Below are positions 11,949-22,575 of a stretch of 64,000 nt of DNA, one piece after another (position 1 is the first letter of the stretch; every line of letters starts with the position of its first letter). A model generated the notes under the pieces. It worked only from the letters and a program-made list of their open reading frames with translations. It made no database searches and was not told the DNA's origin. The stretch covers positions 8,070,001-8,134,000 of the forward strand of contig OY783195.1 of NCBI GenBank assembly GCA_963678675.1, in the 5' to 3' direction. Source of the stretch: Xiphydria camelus. Taxonomy: Eukaryota; Arthropoda; Insecta; Hymenoptera; Xiphydriidae. The translations under genes and the position numbers were made by a program.

Positions 11949-12240
11949 TGTTTCGCATTGGTTTGGTGCAAGCCGTCGTGCTTTGCGTTCGCCATGACGC
12001 GTTCACACAACTGTACCTATGCAATTGCACTTACGGTGAATCAAATACGATAAGCACTAGTCGCATAAATGAACACGATTTTCCAGTTTCGTCAAAGAGC
12101 TCCTGCAGGTTTCGTTATGTGTATAATGCTCATGATAGAAAATGATTATCATCCCCCTTCCCCCTCCCCTTTCTCTTACCCTTCACGATAAGATCCAATA
12201 CATCTTCGAAAAAAAGACGAATGTGATATTCCCAGCGTCA
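11949..12240. other. No feature recognised
   Basis: Short stretch between two TIR elements with no splice-bounded exon or repeat that I recognise. Confidence 0.4.
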
Positions 12241-12327
12241 CGGATTCTGTCGTTGTTGACTTACTGAAATGTCATTTTTAAACGTTACCAACTAATGAAT
12301 GACTAATTCTCATGCTTTCGTTAGCCA

Positions 12328-12652
12328 CATTGAAAAAAACAGAGCGGCTCTGATTAGCAGTCTTCTGACTGCTGAAGCAGTAATGTACTCTCAAGTGACT
12401 ACAGCACCATCGTCAGGTTGTAACAGCTAGAAAACTCTATGAATAGGAGCATGTTATCGCTGCTGCAGCAAGCGTATTACTCATATGGAGATGCTTAACA
12501 CTTAGACTGCCGCATGTATCTCTAGCGATACACGCTGCATTTCAGAATGTATTGCTAGAGATACACGCGGCAGTCTAAGTATCAATGATGTAGTGGAGAA
12601 ATTTTCTTAGATATACTTTGATCCACTGCAGAATCGGTACCTTTTTTCAGTG
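12328..12652. mobile_element. Nested CATTGAAAAAA/TTTTTTCAGTG element
   Basis: The ends belong to the CACTG-A-rich type seen at 3586-4911. It is inserted in the CGGATTCTGTCG element and contains a perfect-type hairpin at 12501-12579. Confidence 0.6.
12501..12579. repeat. Long stem-loop, about 33-bp stem
   Basis: The arms CTTAGACTGCCGCATGTATC and 'gatacacgcggcagtctaag' pair with few mismatches and continue through 'tctagcgataca' / 'tgtattgctaga'. The loop is about 15 bases. The size resembles a pre-miRNA, but the nesting inside two transposons makes a third small foldback element the simpler reading. Confidence 0.7.
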
Positions 12653-12901
12653 CAAGGCAAAGGCCGTAGCTCATGAAAACATGAGAATTAATTGTTCGTT
12701 ATACCTAGTTTAAAAACGACATTTTAAAATGTCACCAGCGACAGAATCCGCAGCTAATGAAAGCATGGGAATCAATTGTTCGTTATACCTAGTTTAAAAA
12801 TGACATTTTAAAATGTCACCAGCGACAGAATCCGTAATGCCAAGAAATCCATACGAAATACACGAAAACTAATCAGAAATCTCACCCCCTTGTGATTGCA
12901 G

Positions 12902-13397
12902 AACGAAGTGGAAGCGTCAGACAATCGTGGGTTTCGAGATCCTGGCGGAGGCAGGCGGTTACGCGGCCTTCCAGCGTCTGTACGCGAACGGCGCCGGCAT
13001 TCCGGGTCACCCGACGGCTGGGCCCTACTGGAGTTACCCCGGTGCCCCGCCGCCGCCCAGCGAAATCTTCTACCGCCAAGCGGCCGCGGTGACGCCGCTG
13101 CTGCAGAAACCCCTGCCCTACCGATTGTACCCGCAGCCGTCCGCGATGATGCTGGCCGGCCACAGCGCGCCCCTGGGCACCCTCACCGCCAGCTCCAGCC
13201 TCTCCAGCCTCAGCAGCTTCTACCGGGAGAGTCCCGTGGCGACGGAGTCGCGGGAGCGGGAGGGCTTGGAAGCGACGGGCGGCGGTCAACGCCGCGACAG
13301 AAGTAGGAGCCCCGTCGACAGGGGTCGCTCGCCGCGGGAAGACACCCCTCAGAGCATAAGGGCGGATAGCGATGAGGAGAGTATACACGACGTCTAG
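12902..13397 (+). CDS. B-H1: Bar-class homeobox protein, last coding exon
   Basis: C-terminal exon of a BarH-type transcription factor, a nuclear DNA-binding protein that patterns sense organs, eye and neurons in insects. The splice acceptor (AG at 12900-12901 after a T/C-rich tract) falls inside the Arg codon that precedes TKWKRQ, so the exon opens within homeodomain recognition helix 3. It encodes 164 residues to TAG at 13395-13397. Bar signatures run in order: TKWKRQ, ILAEAGGYAAFQRLY, IFYRQAA then LLQKPLPYRLY, LTASSSLSSLSSFY, an Arg/Ser segment, and an acidic tail DSDEESIHDV. Bar proteins I recall have LAEAGNYAAFQRLYGG, YYRQAAA, QKPLPY, SASSSLSSLSS and an acidic end. The exon is GC-rich, unlike its flanks. 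The homeobox exon was not found in 1-12900. B-H1 and B-H2 cannot be told apart here. Confidence 0.9.
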
Positions 13398-14017
13398 GAC
13401 GCGCGGGATATGACCTTGAGAAGAAGTTCTTCGGTGAATGTGGACGCGCCGCCGATTGCGGCCGTTTAAAGGGAAAAGGGGGGAGCGAGTGGAGGGCGTG
13501 TGTGGAATACCGAAGCCAATCGCGGGTCAAGCGAGGGCGGTGGGAAGTGCATGCGAGATGGATATGGCGATTGACTCGTGTACGAAACGTGTAACGTGGC
13601 AATGCTGAGTGATCTAGCCTCGTGCAGCGTCCGCTGATGGTACCAGAAAGAATCCCCATATGAGAAAGCCTTGAAGCGGTGGTGTTGCGTTCGACGGGGT
13701 CCCGAAGTGACGAAATTTCGAAGTGGGTACAGGACTCGAAGGTCGACGAGACGTAATGGAGGATATAGGATACGGTATGGTGCAAAAGAAACGATCGGGG
13801 CGAGGAAAGAAAGGTAAATATCGTTGGGAAAAGTAATTCGCCGAAGGATGAAATGATGGGCGACGATGAAGGAAGAAAGGGAAGACGCGAGTAGATATGA
13901 GATATACATACGTATGGGATACCAAAGTTAATTCCAGGATCGAACGATTGAACGATTGAAAACGTACAGCTTGCAAGATTGATCCTATTGTAATTGATTC
14001 ACGAATATGCCGCATTG
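13398..14017 (+). other. Probable 3' UTR of the Bar-class gene
   Basis: Follows the stop codon directly and has no polyadenylation signal. The first AATAAA I see downstream is near 14868, so the transcript could run through the next feature. The minus-strand open frames here (up to 191 residues) are shadows of CpG-rich composition and are not called. Confidence 0.45.
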
Positions 14018-14940
14018 ATGCGATGCCAACTGGTGAACCTCTGGGTAGTCTTACTAACCAGTCTCAATCTCTCCACCCTCGGCAATTACGGGTGGAACAG
14101 CCCTGAAGGATATGAACGACATCGACAAATTCGTGACGACTTCGTGTTTGAGAAGAACTTCGAAATAGGCGGTGCCGAATTGCTGCAGAAAAGTAAGGGA
14201 GAATGGGACGGGTTTATGGGACACCAAGACCAATTCTGGATGATAACAAAGATAACGGAAAGAGTTCTACCGACGAAATGGACAATATGATCAGTTTAAT
14301 GATATCAAGATTCCTCATTGAGATGCTGGCTGATTCTAACAGTAGTTTTTTGATATCTGTTCCAGCCTTCTCCAACCATAACACAACGACCTCCTAATAC
14401 AAACTGAGAGTGCTTCGGAAAGGAGAGATTTGAGAAGGAAGGAGAAGAATTTAGAAACAGTTGCTGATGATGAAGGTCGAAAAGTAAACGAGGAGGGGTC
14501 AAGCAATACTTATATGAACCTCTAGGCATATACTTATCAAGTTACTTCCACATATGTACTTCCTCCTCAACTTTAGCAACTATATCAAGCAGAGGAAGAA
14601 AAAGACTCGAATTGGCGAACGCTTGCCATCGGAATCGAGGTACGACAGTCAATTCGACAAGAATAGCCTATCGACAGATAGTAAAGTTACAATAGGGAGT
14701 AAAATGTACACACCATCTAAATATCTTGCGCTACATTCGAGTCTTAAAAAATGGAACGATCCAAATAATAACTCTCTCTAAACCTCCTAAACCGCTTCCG
14801 TATTCCTTTATAAAGGAGCTGGCAGGAGGCACAATTATCAAAAGGTTACTCATAAATAGAATAAATTTTGAATTGAAACCAAGACGACGATACAAAATAC
14901 CAAAGCTAATATCCTGTACGACCTACGAACTCCGAGCTTA
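14018..14940 (+). pseudogene. Degenerate coding-like stretch, secreted-protein-like start
   Basis: Not recognised. ATG at 14018 opens 90 codons. The first about 22 residues look like a signal peptide (MRCQLVNLWVVLLTSLNLS), followed by a charged, Trp/Tyr-containing region. The frame stops at 14288-14290. Coding-like sequence then continues in other frames: 14203-14394 (an acidic, then hydrophobic helix-like segment), about 14400-14520 (charged, ending TYMNL before TAG), 14530-14690 interrupted by TAG codons, and 14760-14940 (basic, ending YELRA). Several frameshifts and stops in 0.9 kb argue for a decayed gene. The alternative is that it is just 3' UTR of the Bar gene with chance open frames. 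Confidence 0.25.
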
Positions 14941-15079
14941 ATTTCATCAAACTCCAAGAAGTAAAAATTCGAATATCAAAGATCAGCGAAGACTTCTTCC
15001 CTGCCATGACGACAAGTCAGGCTGAAATGAAAGGTTCCACCGCCTCGAAGAAAAAGTAGGCTTCCCACCCCACACACAA

Positions 15080-15850
15080 TTATCGCCTATGATACACACG
15101 TCTCGTTCGATTGTGAACCAATTATACACAAGCGCGCGCAGAGCGTATCGACGCGCAAAACTGCGCGCTACATCGATTCGCCACCCGCTCCGAGAAAAGC
15201 ACGGGCACTCTCGAAGTTCCGCGGGCCCAAGGCCCATCGGGCCCCTCCGCTCGCGGCGGGGCCCGAAGCGACGGCGCGACAAAAGGAAGCCCGAAAGCCC
15301 CTTCGCGCTGTGTCGATCCTCTCCCACTCCTACACTCCGCCCCGCGCGGCGGCGCGAGAGAGGGGGTCGAGACATTTATACAGACCTGTATACCGGGCAA
15401 CCTGTAGTAGCGCGCGCACACGCGGGATGAAAAAATCCACGCGGCGAACGCGAATCTGCAATTAATATGACATTAGTCCCGAAGCCGCGGGGAGAGAAGA
15501 AATCTCGAGCCGAAATGACACGAAATTACGGTTCGGCCTCGGCGGTGGCACCGCGTGTGTACCGCGCGCGGTGCGACGGTTCGTGGGCACCGGTAAAAAC
15601 GGACTCGGTGGGGCCCTCGCCGCTACACACGAACGGGGCGCCCCCCTCTATTCAAATAACTACCGCGTTTCGTTCGGACGTTGCGTGGCACCGAAACCAG
15701 TGTTTTGTACAATCCCCGACGCAGCCGCGGTGTAGCACAGTGCCTCGGGTAATAACGGGCGGACGGGGAGGGCCGGTGAGCCTTACGCATGTCGGCGGGA
15801 CTTTCGCAGAGCGATGGAAGGACTGTGGGGGCGCGACGTAGATTTTGCGG
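15080..15850. other. CpG-rich island, no gene recognised
   Basis: Very CpG-rich DNA with open frames in several phases on both strands (99-130 residues), which is expected from composition. No domain, splice-bounded exon or conserved motif was recognised. It is possibly regulatory DNA of the Bar locus (inference). Confidence 0.4.
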
Positions 15851-17166
15851 TGAGGAGAAATGGTTTGGAAGGAAAATTGGCTGCGTTTGAATAGAATTGC
15901 GATAAAAGTCACGGTACACGGAGGAACCTGAACAGCAAGTCTTATCGTATTCAGCAGTAAAAAAGATATACATGGCGATTTTTCCGGGAGATTTACTGAG
16001 CAGAATAGTACACTTTATTGTAAATTCAGTGCACCTTTACTGCTATTCAATATATTTTACTACAATACTACTGAAGACATTTTACTGTTCTACGGAGTAC
16101 ATTTTTCGAAAAGTGCTATATGGACCTTTTTTATTTCTGAACACGGCAAAATTTACTGTTTTTGTTTCTCCGTATATTATTATTAGTCCTGAATACGCGT
16201 GATAACTTCATTTTGTTCACGCGAGTTGACCCCTGCCTTTACGGAGTCACGGGCATTCCAGGGGACTACTATCAAATATATGAACCGTGCATATATTCAG
16301 GATTAACGAGGGCCGGTGAGCCTCGCTTCGCGTGAAACGCTGTTTTGAAAATGTGGAACGATCTTCAAGATATGTGACGACCCGGATAGATTTCTTCATA
16401 GATTTCGGTTGCACGATCGGCATGTATAAAAAAGAAATAGAATGAGGGAGATTTAGGGGAAGGGGAGAGAAAGTGCGTGTAATTTCTTTCGCCACACTCG
16501 CGCGCGACGTACTTACTTAGGGTATTATTTAATAAAGATTAACGCGTAACGCTGTACATATACGTAATTAAAGAGAAACGGGGTCGTAGACACTTACCCT
16601 ACGCGAAGCTCTGCTCACGGCGCAGCTTCGCCACGCCGTGCGCGGTATATTGCGCGCAAATTGGAGACGCAACGCGTGACGATGTACACACACTGAAAAA
16701 TAAGAGAGGCGAGGGTTATATACGTAAGTTTAATGGCAGGATCGTAATAATTCGTACGTATATACATATAGAGCGTAAGTTGAAGCCAAGGGAAAATATT
16801 TCAAAGTATTTTTCAGACTCCATAAAATAGACGGTACCTACGTATAGGCGGGACGAGGGGGGAGGGATGTCGTTCGCTCTGGGACGATTGAACGCGACGA
16901 AAAAATGCAAAAAAAAATGAAAACTAAGTTCTGTGGAATTTCTCTCGCTCCGGGAAACGCGAGTTTGGTGCCGAAATAAATGGAGGGCGAACTCGCGGGA
17001 GGGAGGGAATACATGAAGTCGTTCGATGGTCGCAGAGTGACGCGAGTCACGTCCAATAATAAAGAAAATACCAGTATTATGAATGTATAAAATTAAATAG
17101 ATCCTGAGAAATACGAAGGGCATGATATTTGCGTCGGCGTGAGAAGAGGGGTGGAACGGAATGCGA

Positions 17167-17200
<34 letters not shown>

Positions 17201-18090
17201 GAGAAAGAGTCAGAGAGATAAGAAGAGGGAGTATAAGGAATTAAAAAAATGAGAACGACGACGATATCGGCGCATCGAATGCCGCCGATCGTCACGTCGA
17301 TTTCGCGTGATCAGCAGTTTAATTTGCCGCAAGAAGAATACTATTATAGAGTAAATCATGCTTTGTAATATAATGTCTGTATAGCAAAAATGATTATATG
17401 GAAAATATATTATACTAAATTTATATCAGTCTGTTGTGTTTCTGCGCGTACAACTCCCCCACCCCCCTTCCTCTTCTCCTTATCTCGTGTTATTTAATCT
17501 CCATTTAATACGGGAGGTTTATTTTATAATTTTAAGGGATTCTCGATATAAGTATACGACGGGGTATGAAATTGCAATCTTTTGAAGGGAAGGAGAAGTC
17601 ACACATAATTTGCTTCTACGATTTTCACTGATCGATTTATCGATTTATTGACTGAAATCTGATGTCGAGAAAGACTTTTACCACTAAAAGAGCTGCAAAT
17701 TATTTTTCTCCTGGATTTATATGCAAGCGAAATTGGTTCCCTCTAATCAAAGATAATTTTCCCATTCGTAAAAATTAAATACAAATTAAACGTGATCCAA
17801 AGAAAATACATTCTGACTTTACTTATTTAAAATATTATACTAATATTGAAAATTGATTACTGTCTACTGCACACAAAAAGTATAAATTATCTTTCTAGCG
17901 TTCTTTGCATGTAAGATTTGTTAATTTATCTCAATATCACGGGCTAAAAAATAATTAATTCAATCACTCAACTTTTATTACAAATCATAGTGATTACATG
18001 TTGAAATCTCCGATTTAATTCCACATTGTCACGAATCATTTGAAAAAAAATACGATAATCATATTCGCACTGTCTCCTCGACACTAAATC
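15851..18090. other. AT-rich to mixed DNA, no gene seen
   Basis: Holds a (GT)n(GA)n tract at about 17164-17210. 16500-17300 is mixed; 17300-18090 is AT-rich. No exon, RNA gene or TIR pair was recognised. Confidence 0.45.
17164..17210 (+). repeat. (GT)n(GA)n microsatellite
   Basis: Compound dinucleotide tract, GT-rich then GA-rich. Confidence 0.85.
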
Positions 18091-18099
18091 GAATCGGAC

Positions 18100-18490
18100 A
18101 AAAATCGTCCCACCATATAAACCGTGGAAATACGAGTCAAAAGGAAGGAAGTAATCGGAAGGAAATATATAGCAGGCTTTCCGACGAATTTTCCACACAA
18201 TCGTAACGCAGACGATCGCGCATTTTTCGCCCTCTTTTAATTCACTTCGTTACCATATCCTCACTTCTTCTCGCTAAATTAAATCCAGAAACAAACCAGA
18301 AACGTCCGACGGTATCTCTACGTACATAAGCTGTGAACTTCGGCCGTTAAATCGAGGCAGGGACGCGTAAGCGGAGGAACATACATATATGGGATAGGCT
18401 TTCCAACGAATTTTTCACGCGATCGTTATACCTACGCGCGCGCGGCGATCACGCATTTTTTGCTCCCTCGTAAAGTACCTGCCGAGTGTT
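18100..18490 (+). repeat. Diverged tandem duplication, about 230-bp spacing
   Basis: 'aggctttccgacgaatttt' followed by 'cgatcgcgcattttt' near 18175-18230 recurs as 'aggctttccaacgaattttt' and 'gcgatcacgcatttttt' near 18397-18465. The second copy has acquired a CG-alternating tract. Confidence 0.6.
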
Positions 18491-18928
18491 TCGACCCCCT
18501 CGTAAATGGACACCGGCGCGCGCGCGCGCGCGTGTTTTACGTAGGTATATACCGCCGAGCGACGTGGCAGACCCCGCGGGGCTTATACATTAATCGTATT
18601 TGCTTATTTCCGCCAGGCTGGCAATTATGATCGTTGGGAAAGGGTTATTTTATTCCTATTAGGGTAAAACGGGTAGCCCGACGCTCACCCCTCGCCCCCT
18701 TTCCCTAGTTCTCCAATTACGTGAAATTAATTTGGACCCCATTAGTGGTTAGACGGTGGGGGCACTAACGATTTTCGGTGGCCGTGTCGGCCGAGCGAGA
18801 CGAGCGGAGGCGCGATACGGCTACGTCCCTATCGTGTATGTGGCGGCGGTCCGTTCGCGTATGCATAATAAAGGGAAATTAAAATATCGTGGAATTTCGA
18901 AATGTACTTCATAAGAATTCTCGAAATA
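18491..18928. promoter_or_regulatory. CpG-rich, homeodomain-site-bearing stretch (possible enhancer)
   Basis: Moderately GC-rich DNA between AT-rich flanks, with an alternating CG tract and several ATTA/TAAT cores such as 'gaaattaatttgg' near 18725 and 'cattaatcg' near 18588. It is non-coding. The regulatory role is inferred only from composition and location downstream of a homeobox gene. Confidence 0.2.
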
Positions 18929-19813
18929 GGGGAGAGTGTTGTACCTCGGGTCACTTGGCTCCCTGCTCTAATGGTCTGCACATAGTTATTAATTTAAATG
19001 AATTTGTAGTTCTCTGCCCCTGCCCGCTAAATGGCAGCCAATTATAAATTCAGTCAGGTAACTGTGTGGTGCTGCATAGCGTGTTTTGTGGTTTCTTCGT
19101 CCGAAAATAAATTTTGTATCTATTTAAAATCTGTTAATATTTCGTTTATTGATAAATATCATTATTTTTTAACTAACAGTAGTTGAAAATAAGCGTTAAA
19201 GCTTATTATTTCTGTATGTATTTTTATTTTAAACACATAACCTAACTTTAGAAAGCATGTGAAAAATAAACTTGGACAAGTGTGTACCTCGGGTCACTGA
19301 CAGATCATGTACCTTGAACCGGACCAAAAGGTACAATCTTTATTCAAGTTAAGGTTATTTTATTTTCTACTTTACATAATTGTTGTAAATAACGTCTAAA
19401 ACTGTAGTTATTGTTTCAGATAAATATTTTCAAATGCCTCGAAGTAAAGCTAGAGTCAAAAGGCAACCCATAAACTCGCAAAATTTAGTTTTTGTATTTT
19501 TCTAATGTTTTCTATTTATAAATAAACATATTTGAGTAAATTGATTTAATTTCTTATTCATTTTATGACTGACCCAAGGTACAACATATGGTGGTCTAAG
19601 GTACGCGACCACATTGTACCTTGGGTCACATTGTAACGTTTAATTAAATTCACATTTTCAGCTAAACTGTTTGTGGCAAAAACAAAACATAACAAATGAA
19701 GATAGAAAAATAGTTGTAGAATCCCTTGCATCGCTTAATTCTTCCAAATTTGTAATAATAAAATTAAAAAATTGGAAAAACAAAAAAATGACCTAAGGTA
19801 CAACACTCTGCCC
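18929..19813. mobile_element. TIR element GGGGAGAGTGTTGTACCT, TA duplication
   Basis: The left end GGGGAGAGTGTTGTACCTC is preceded by TA (18927-18928). The right end (inverse GGGCAGAGTGTTGTACCTTA) is followed by TA (19814-19815). 'ggtcac' plus 'gtacctcggg' motifs repeat internally. An ATG at 19434 opens a 23-codon frame starting MPRSKARVKRQ, reminiscent of the basic start of pogo-type transposases. That resemblance is weak. It is 885 bp, non-autonomous and AT-rich inside. Confidence 0.7.
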
Positions 19814-20355
19814 TACATAGGGTCAAGTATCCTCGATGAAAGCGAGAGAAAAAATATTGTAATTGCAGGAAATAATATATTTAGAGGCGTGTAAAAAGAC
19901 GACGAATTATAATTATACTAAGTTCAAGAAAGTAAATATATTTTCTTTCTCAATTATCACGGAAAATGGCCCCAACAAAGAATCCTATATAAGTACCTGT
20001 GCATATAAAAAGAAATCATATCTCAATTTTTTTATCAATTGCAATGAGAAACTACTAACGATCCTACAAATCGTATCGCTCATATAAATAGTGACAAAAT
20101 AACGATACCAACTCCGAAGAAATTGTTATATAGGTAATTAAACTCGCAAAGGCCGCGAGCAGAACAATTAAAACAATCGTAATTATTATATAGGTATACC
20201 AATTTCAAAAAAATATATTCTTTTTTCACTTATATCGTAGGAAATAAACGTAGCAAAAGAATCCTAGAAGTGCATATAAAAAATTAATCATATATTAATT
20301 TGTCAGTTCCAATGAAAAAGTATCCTCAATCCTAAACAAATTCTGTCTATACTCG

Positions 20356-20497
20356 TATACCGAATGTCGCACGGAGAACCGATCAGGTGGGGGCCTCCTG
20401 AATTTCTTAATGAATCAATCGAGCATCGTCCAAGCAGTGCCGAGTTCATATTCAGAAGGCCCCCACCTGATCGGTTTCCCATGCGACATTCAGTATA
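20356..20497. mobile_element. Hairpin MITE in tandem unit 2
   Basis: The arms are 'tataccgaatgtcgcac' / 'gcgacattcagtata' and CCGATCAGGTGGGGGCC / GGCCCCCACCTGATCGG. The stem is about 47 bp and the loop about 45 bp. Its absence from the matching position of unit 1 supports insertion. Confidence 0.8.
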
Positions 20498-20660
20498 TAA
20501 AAGACGGTAAAATAATGATGTCAACCCTGAAGAAACTTTCAAATAATTAAACTCACAAAGTCCAGAATAAATGAAACAATTATAATTTTGTACACCAAAC
20601 TCAGAAAAATATATTCTTTATTCAATTGTTGTGGAAAATGATCTCGGAAAACGAACCTTA

Positions 20661-20888
20661 CACTGAGAAAAAAAATGCAGTAGATTTAACAAAATCGGCG
20701 GTTACGGCTGCGGGGGGACGCAGATTTAATTACTTGGACTGATGATTGACTTGAATGGACTACAGCCTGCTTCCTTCAAATAGCCGTTAATCGCTGTAAT
20801 CAAATTTATTAGTCGAAGCGAATAATTCTGCATTCCACATCCATGAATGCCGATTTAATTGAATACCTACACCATTTTTGTCTCAGCG
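20661..20888. mobile_element. CACTGAGAAAAA MITE in tandem unit 3, TA duplication
   Basis: CACTGAGAAAAAAAATG is preceded by TA (20659-20660), and ...TTTTTGTCTCAGCG is followed by TA (20889-20890). Unit 1 lacks it and reads 'aatcctatataagta' at the matching site. Inverted 'gcagatttaattac' / 'gccgatttaattg'-type motifs lie within. Confidence 0.75.
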
Positions 20889-21075
20889 TATTATTTATAC
20901 CCAAAAAGAAATCATATATCAACTTATCAATCCCAATGAAAAACTACCAACGATCCTAACAATCTTATCTACAATCGCATACATAAAAAACGACCAAATA
21001 ACGATACCAACCTCGAATAAACTTTCAAACAGTTAAGCCCCGCAAAGCCCACAGAGAGAGAGCGCAGCAATTAAA

Positions 21076-21574
21076 GCCCAGCCGAAGGAAGAGGTAAATT
21101 ACAAATAACACAGCCGAGTACGAGTATATCGCTCTTCCCGCGGGAGCGCACGCTCGAAGCTGGAGGTATAAACTGCGGAAAGTCGCGGAGGGATGTCCCC
21201 AGAGACGGGAGAGCGGAAGATAGGTACTCCCCCCAGAACAGGAGAGATAGAGAGGATTGATCGAGTTGCAGCGCCGAGGAAAGTTGCAGCGCTCGCGCGC
21301 TTCGTAACCCTGTTATCCGGCGTTACATAGTTTCGCCTTTCCGAGTAGAGGAGACGGGGCTGCAGTTAAGGGCTTCGACTAGTTTCTTCCCGTTAAACCA
21401 GACTGTATAATGTATATATGCGCGCGAACGAGAGGTGGAGGAGGTCTGGAGACTCCTCTGCTCCTTTTCTCAGGAGGAAAGGGTGGGAAGGGGGTTAAAC
21501 TGACGAGAGAGTGACGAGGGAACCGACGTGGGGGGGGGGGGGGAGGACGCGAGAGAGGAGAAGAGTGTCGTGTA

Positions 21575-21605
<31 letters not shown>

Positions 21606-21904
21606 GGTTAACCCGCGGTTAAATCGAGCTTTTGCCGGGCTTCTGCATCCTGAAACGTGGTATAACAAAAGAGGCAACGGCGGATCGGCGGGACAAAAGT
21701 TATATACGCGGGGAACAGTGGCCCTCGCATCCTGTTTATGCCACGCCGCGCGTTACGATTCGTTATCGTACCCCGCGTGCCGGCGATCGTCGACCAGGGA
21801 GGAAAAGGCTCGACGTGTTGCGATTGAAACGTTTCGTTCTGTCGATTGCCCGCGAATCCGATCGATTCCGAGGCCTTTTTTGCTGTTCCATTATTTCAAT
21901 TATC
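21076..21904. other. CpG-rich DNA with G run and (GA)n tract
   Basis: Holds a G run at 21531-21543 and (GA)n at 21575-21600. Open frames of 106-136 residues are composition-driven and have no domain. Confidence 0.45.
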
Positions 21905-22575
21905 TATGTGGTAGTGATTAGTCTCGCTCTTTTTCTAAAGATGGGACAATAGCTGTTAACTCGAGTTTACGAGGGTTAATTAGTCACGGAGATGAAATCC
22001 AATATATTGCTCTTATTTTATTATGATCGATTTGAAACCATTTCCGTTATTTGATTATTTTAATTGCGTGCTAATAATTAGTACTGCTGTGTAATGATAA
22101 TTAGAGTCGCTCTTTTTTTAAAGGTGAAGCAATAGCTGTTAACTCGAGTTTACAAGGGTTAATTCAACACGGAGATGAAATCAAATTGCTAATATTTTAT
22201 TATGATCGATTTTAAACCATTTCTGTTGTTCGATTATTTTAATTATGAGCTAATAATTAGTATTGCTCTTTTTAAATACAAAACAGAGTAATGAACTTGA
22301 CTTAATGAGGATTAATTCGACTCCAGAATGAAAGCAACTGGATTATATTTGAACATGATCGATTCAAAGCATTTTACGTTCTCAAATTATTCCAATTACG
22401 TATTAATAATTATTTGCTCTCCTTTTAAACATAGATCGAGAAAGCTAATTCAATTTTAGAAGGATTAACTCGTCTCTAAAATGAAAGAAAAATGTTAATA
22501 TTTGAGTATAAATGATTAGAGAATCTTCCTATTGTCTTATTGCCTACTCCAATTACTTATCGATAACAAACGTTG
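21905..22575 (+). repeat. Diverged tandem array, about 150-190-bp unit, four copies
   Basis: Each unit has 'gctctttttnaaa', 'gttaactcgagtttac.agggttaatt', 'gagatgaaatc', 'tatgatcgatt.aaaccatt' and 'attattttaatt...ctaataattagt'. Units 1 and 2 are the most alike; units 3 and 4 decay progressively toward 22575. Confidence 0.75.

Larger units (their letters stand above)
12241..12834. mobile_element. TIR element CGGATTCTGTCG with nested insertion
   Basis: The ends are CGGATTCTGTCG (12241-12252) and CGACAGAATCCG (12823-12834). Sub-terminal inverted blocks include 'aaatgtcatttttaaacg' / 'aaaaatgacattttaaaatg' and 'tctcatgctttcgttagc' / 'gctaatgaaagcatgggaa'. The right arm is duplicated in tandem (12667-12750 and 12751-12834, 84-bp units). 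A second TIR element (12328-12652) sits in the middle. It ends 68 bases upstream of the Bar exon. Confidence 0.75.
19885..21075 (+). repeat. Three diverged tandem units of about 290 bp, two with MITE insertions
   Basis: Unit 1 is about 19885-20185, unit 2 about 20186-20580 and unit 3 about 20581-21075. Shared blocks are 'aaatatattcttt', a 'gcatataaaaag.aatcata' block, 'caatgaaaaa.ta' and 'aataacgataccaac'. Units 2 and 3 are longer only because they contain the elements at 20356-20497 and 20661-20888. Unit 1 serves as an empty-site reference. Confidence 0.7.

Noticed and set aside
13637..13650. 'tggtaccagaaag' as a homeodomain WYQN motif
   Set aside because: The surrounding frame does not encode a homeodomain, and it lies after the stop codon.
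12882..13785. Long minus-strand open frames opposite and beyond the Bar exon
   Set aside because: They are shadows of a GC-rich exon and its flank; the plus-strand frame matches Bar proteins.
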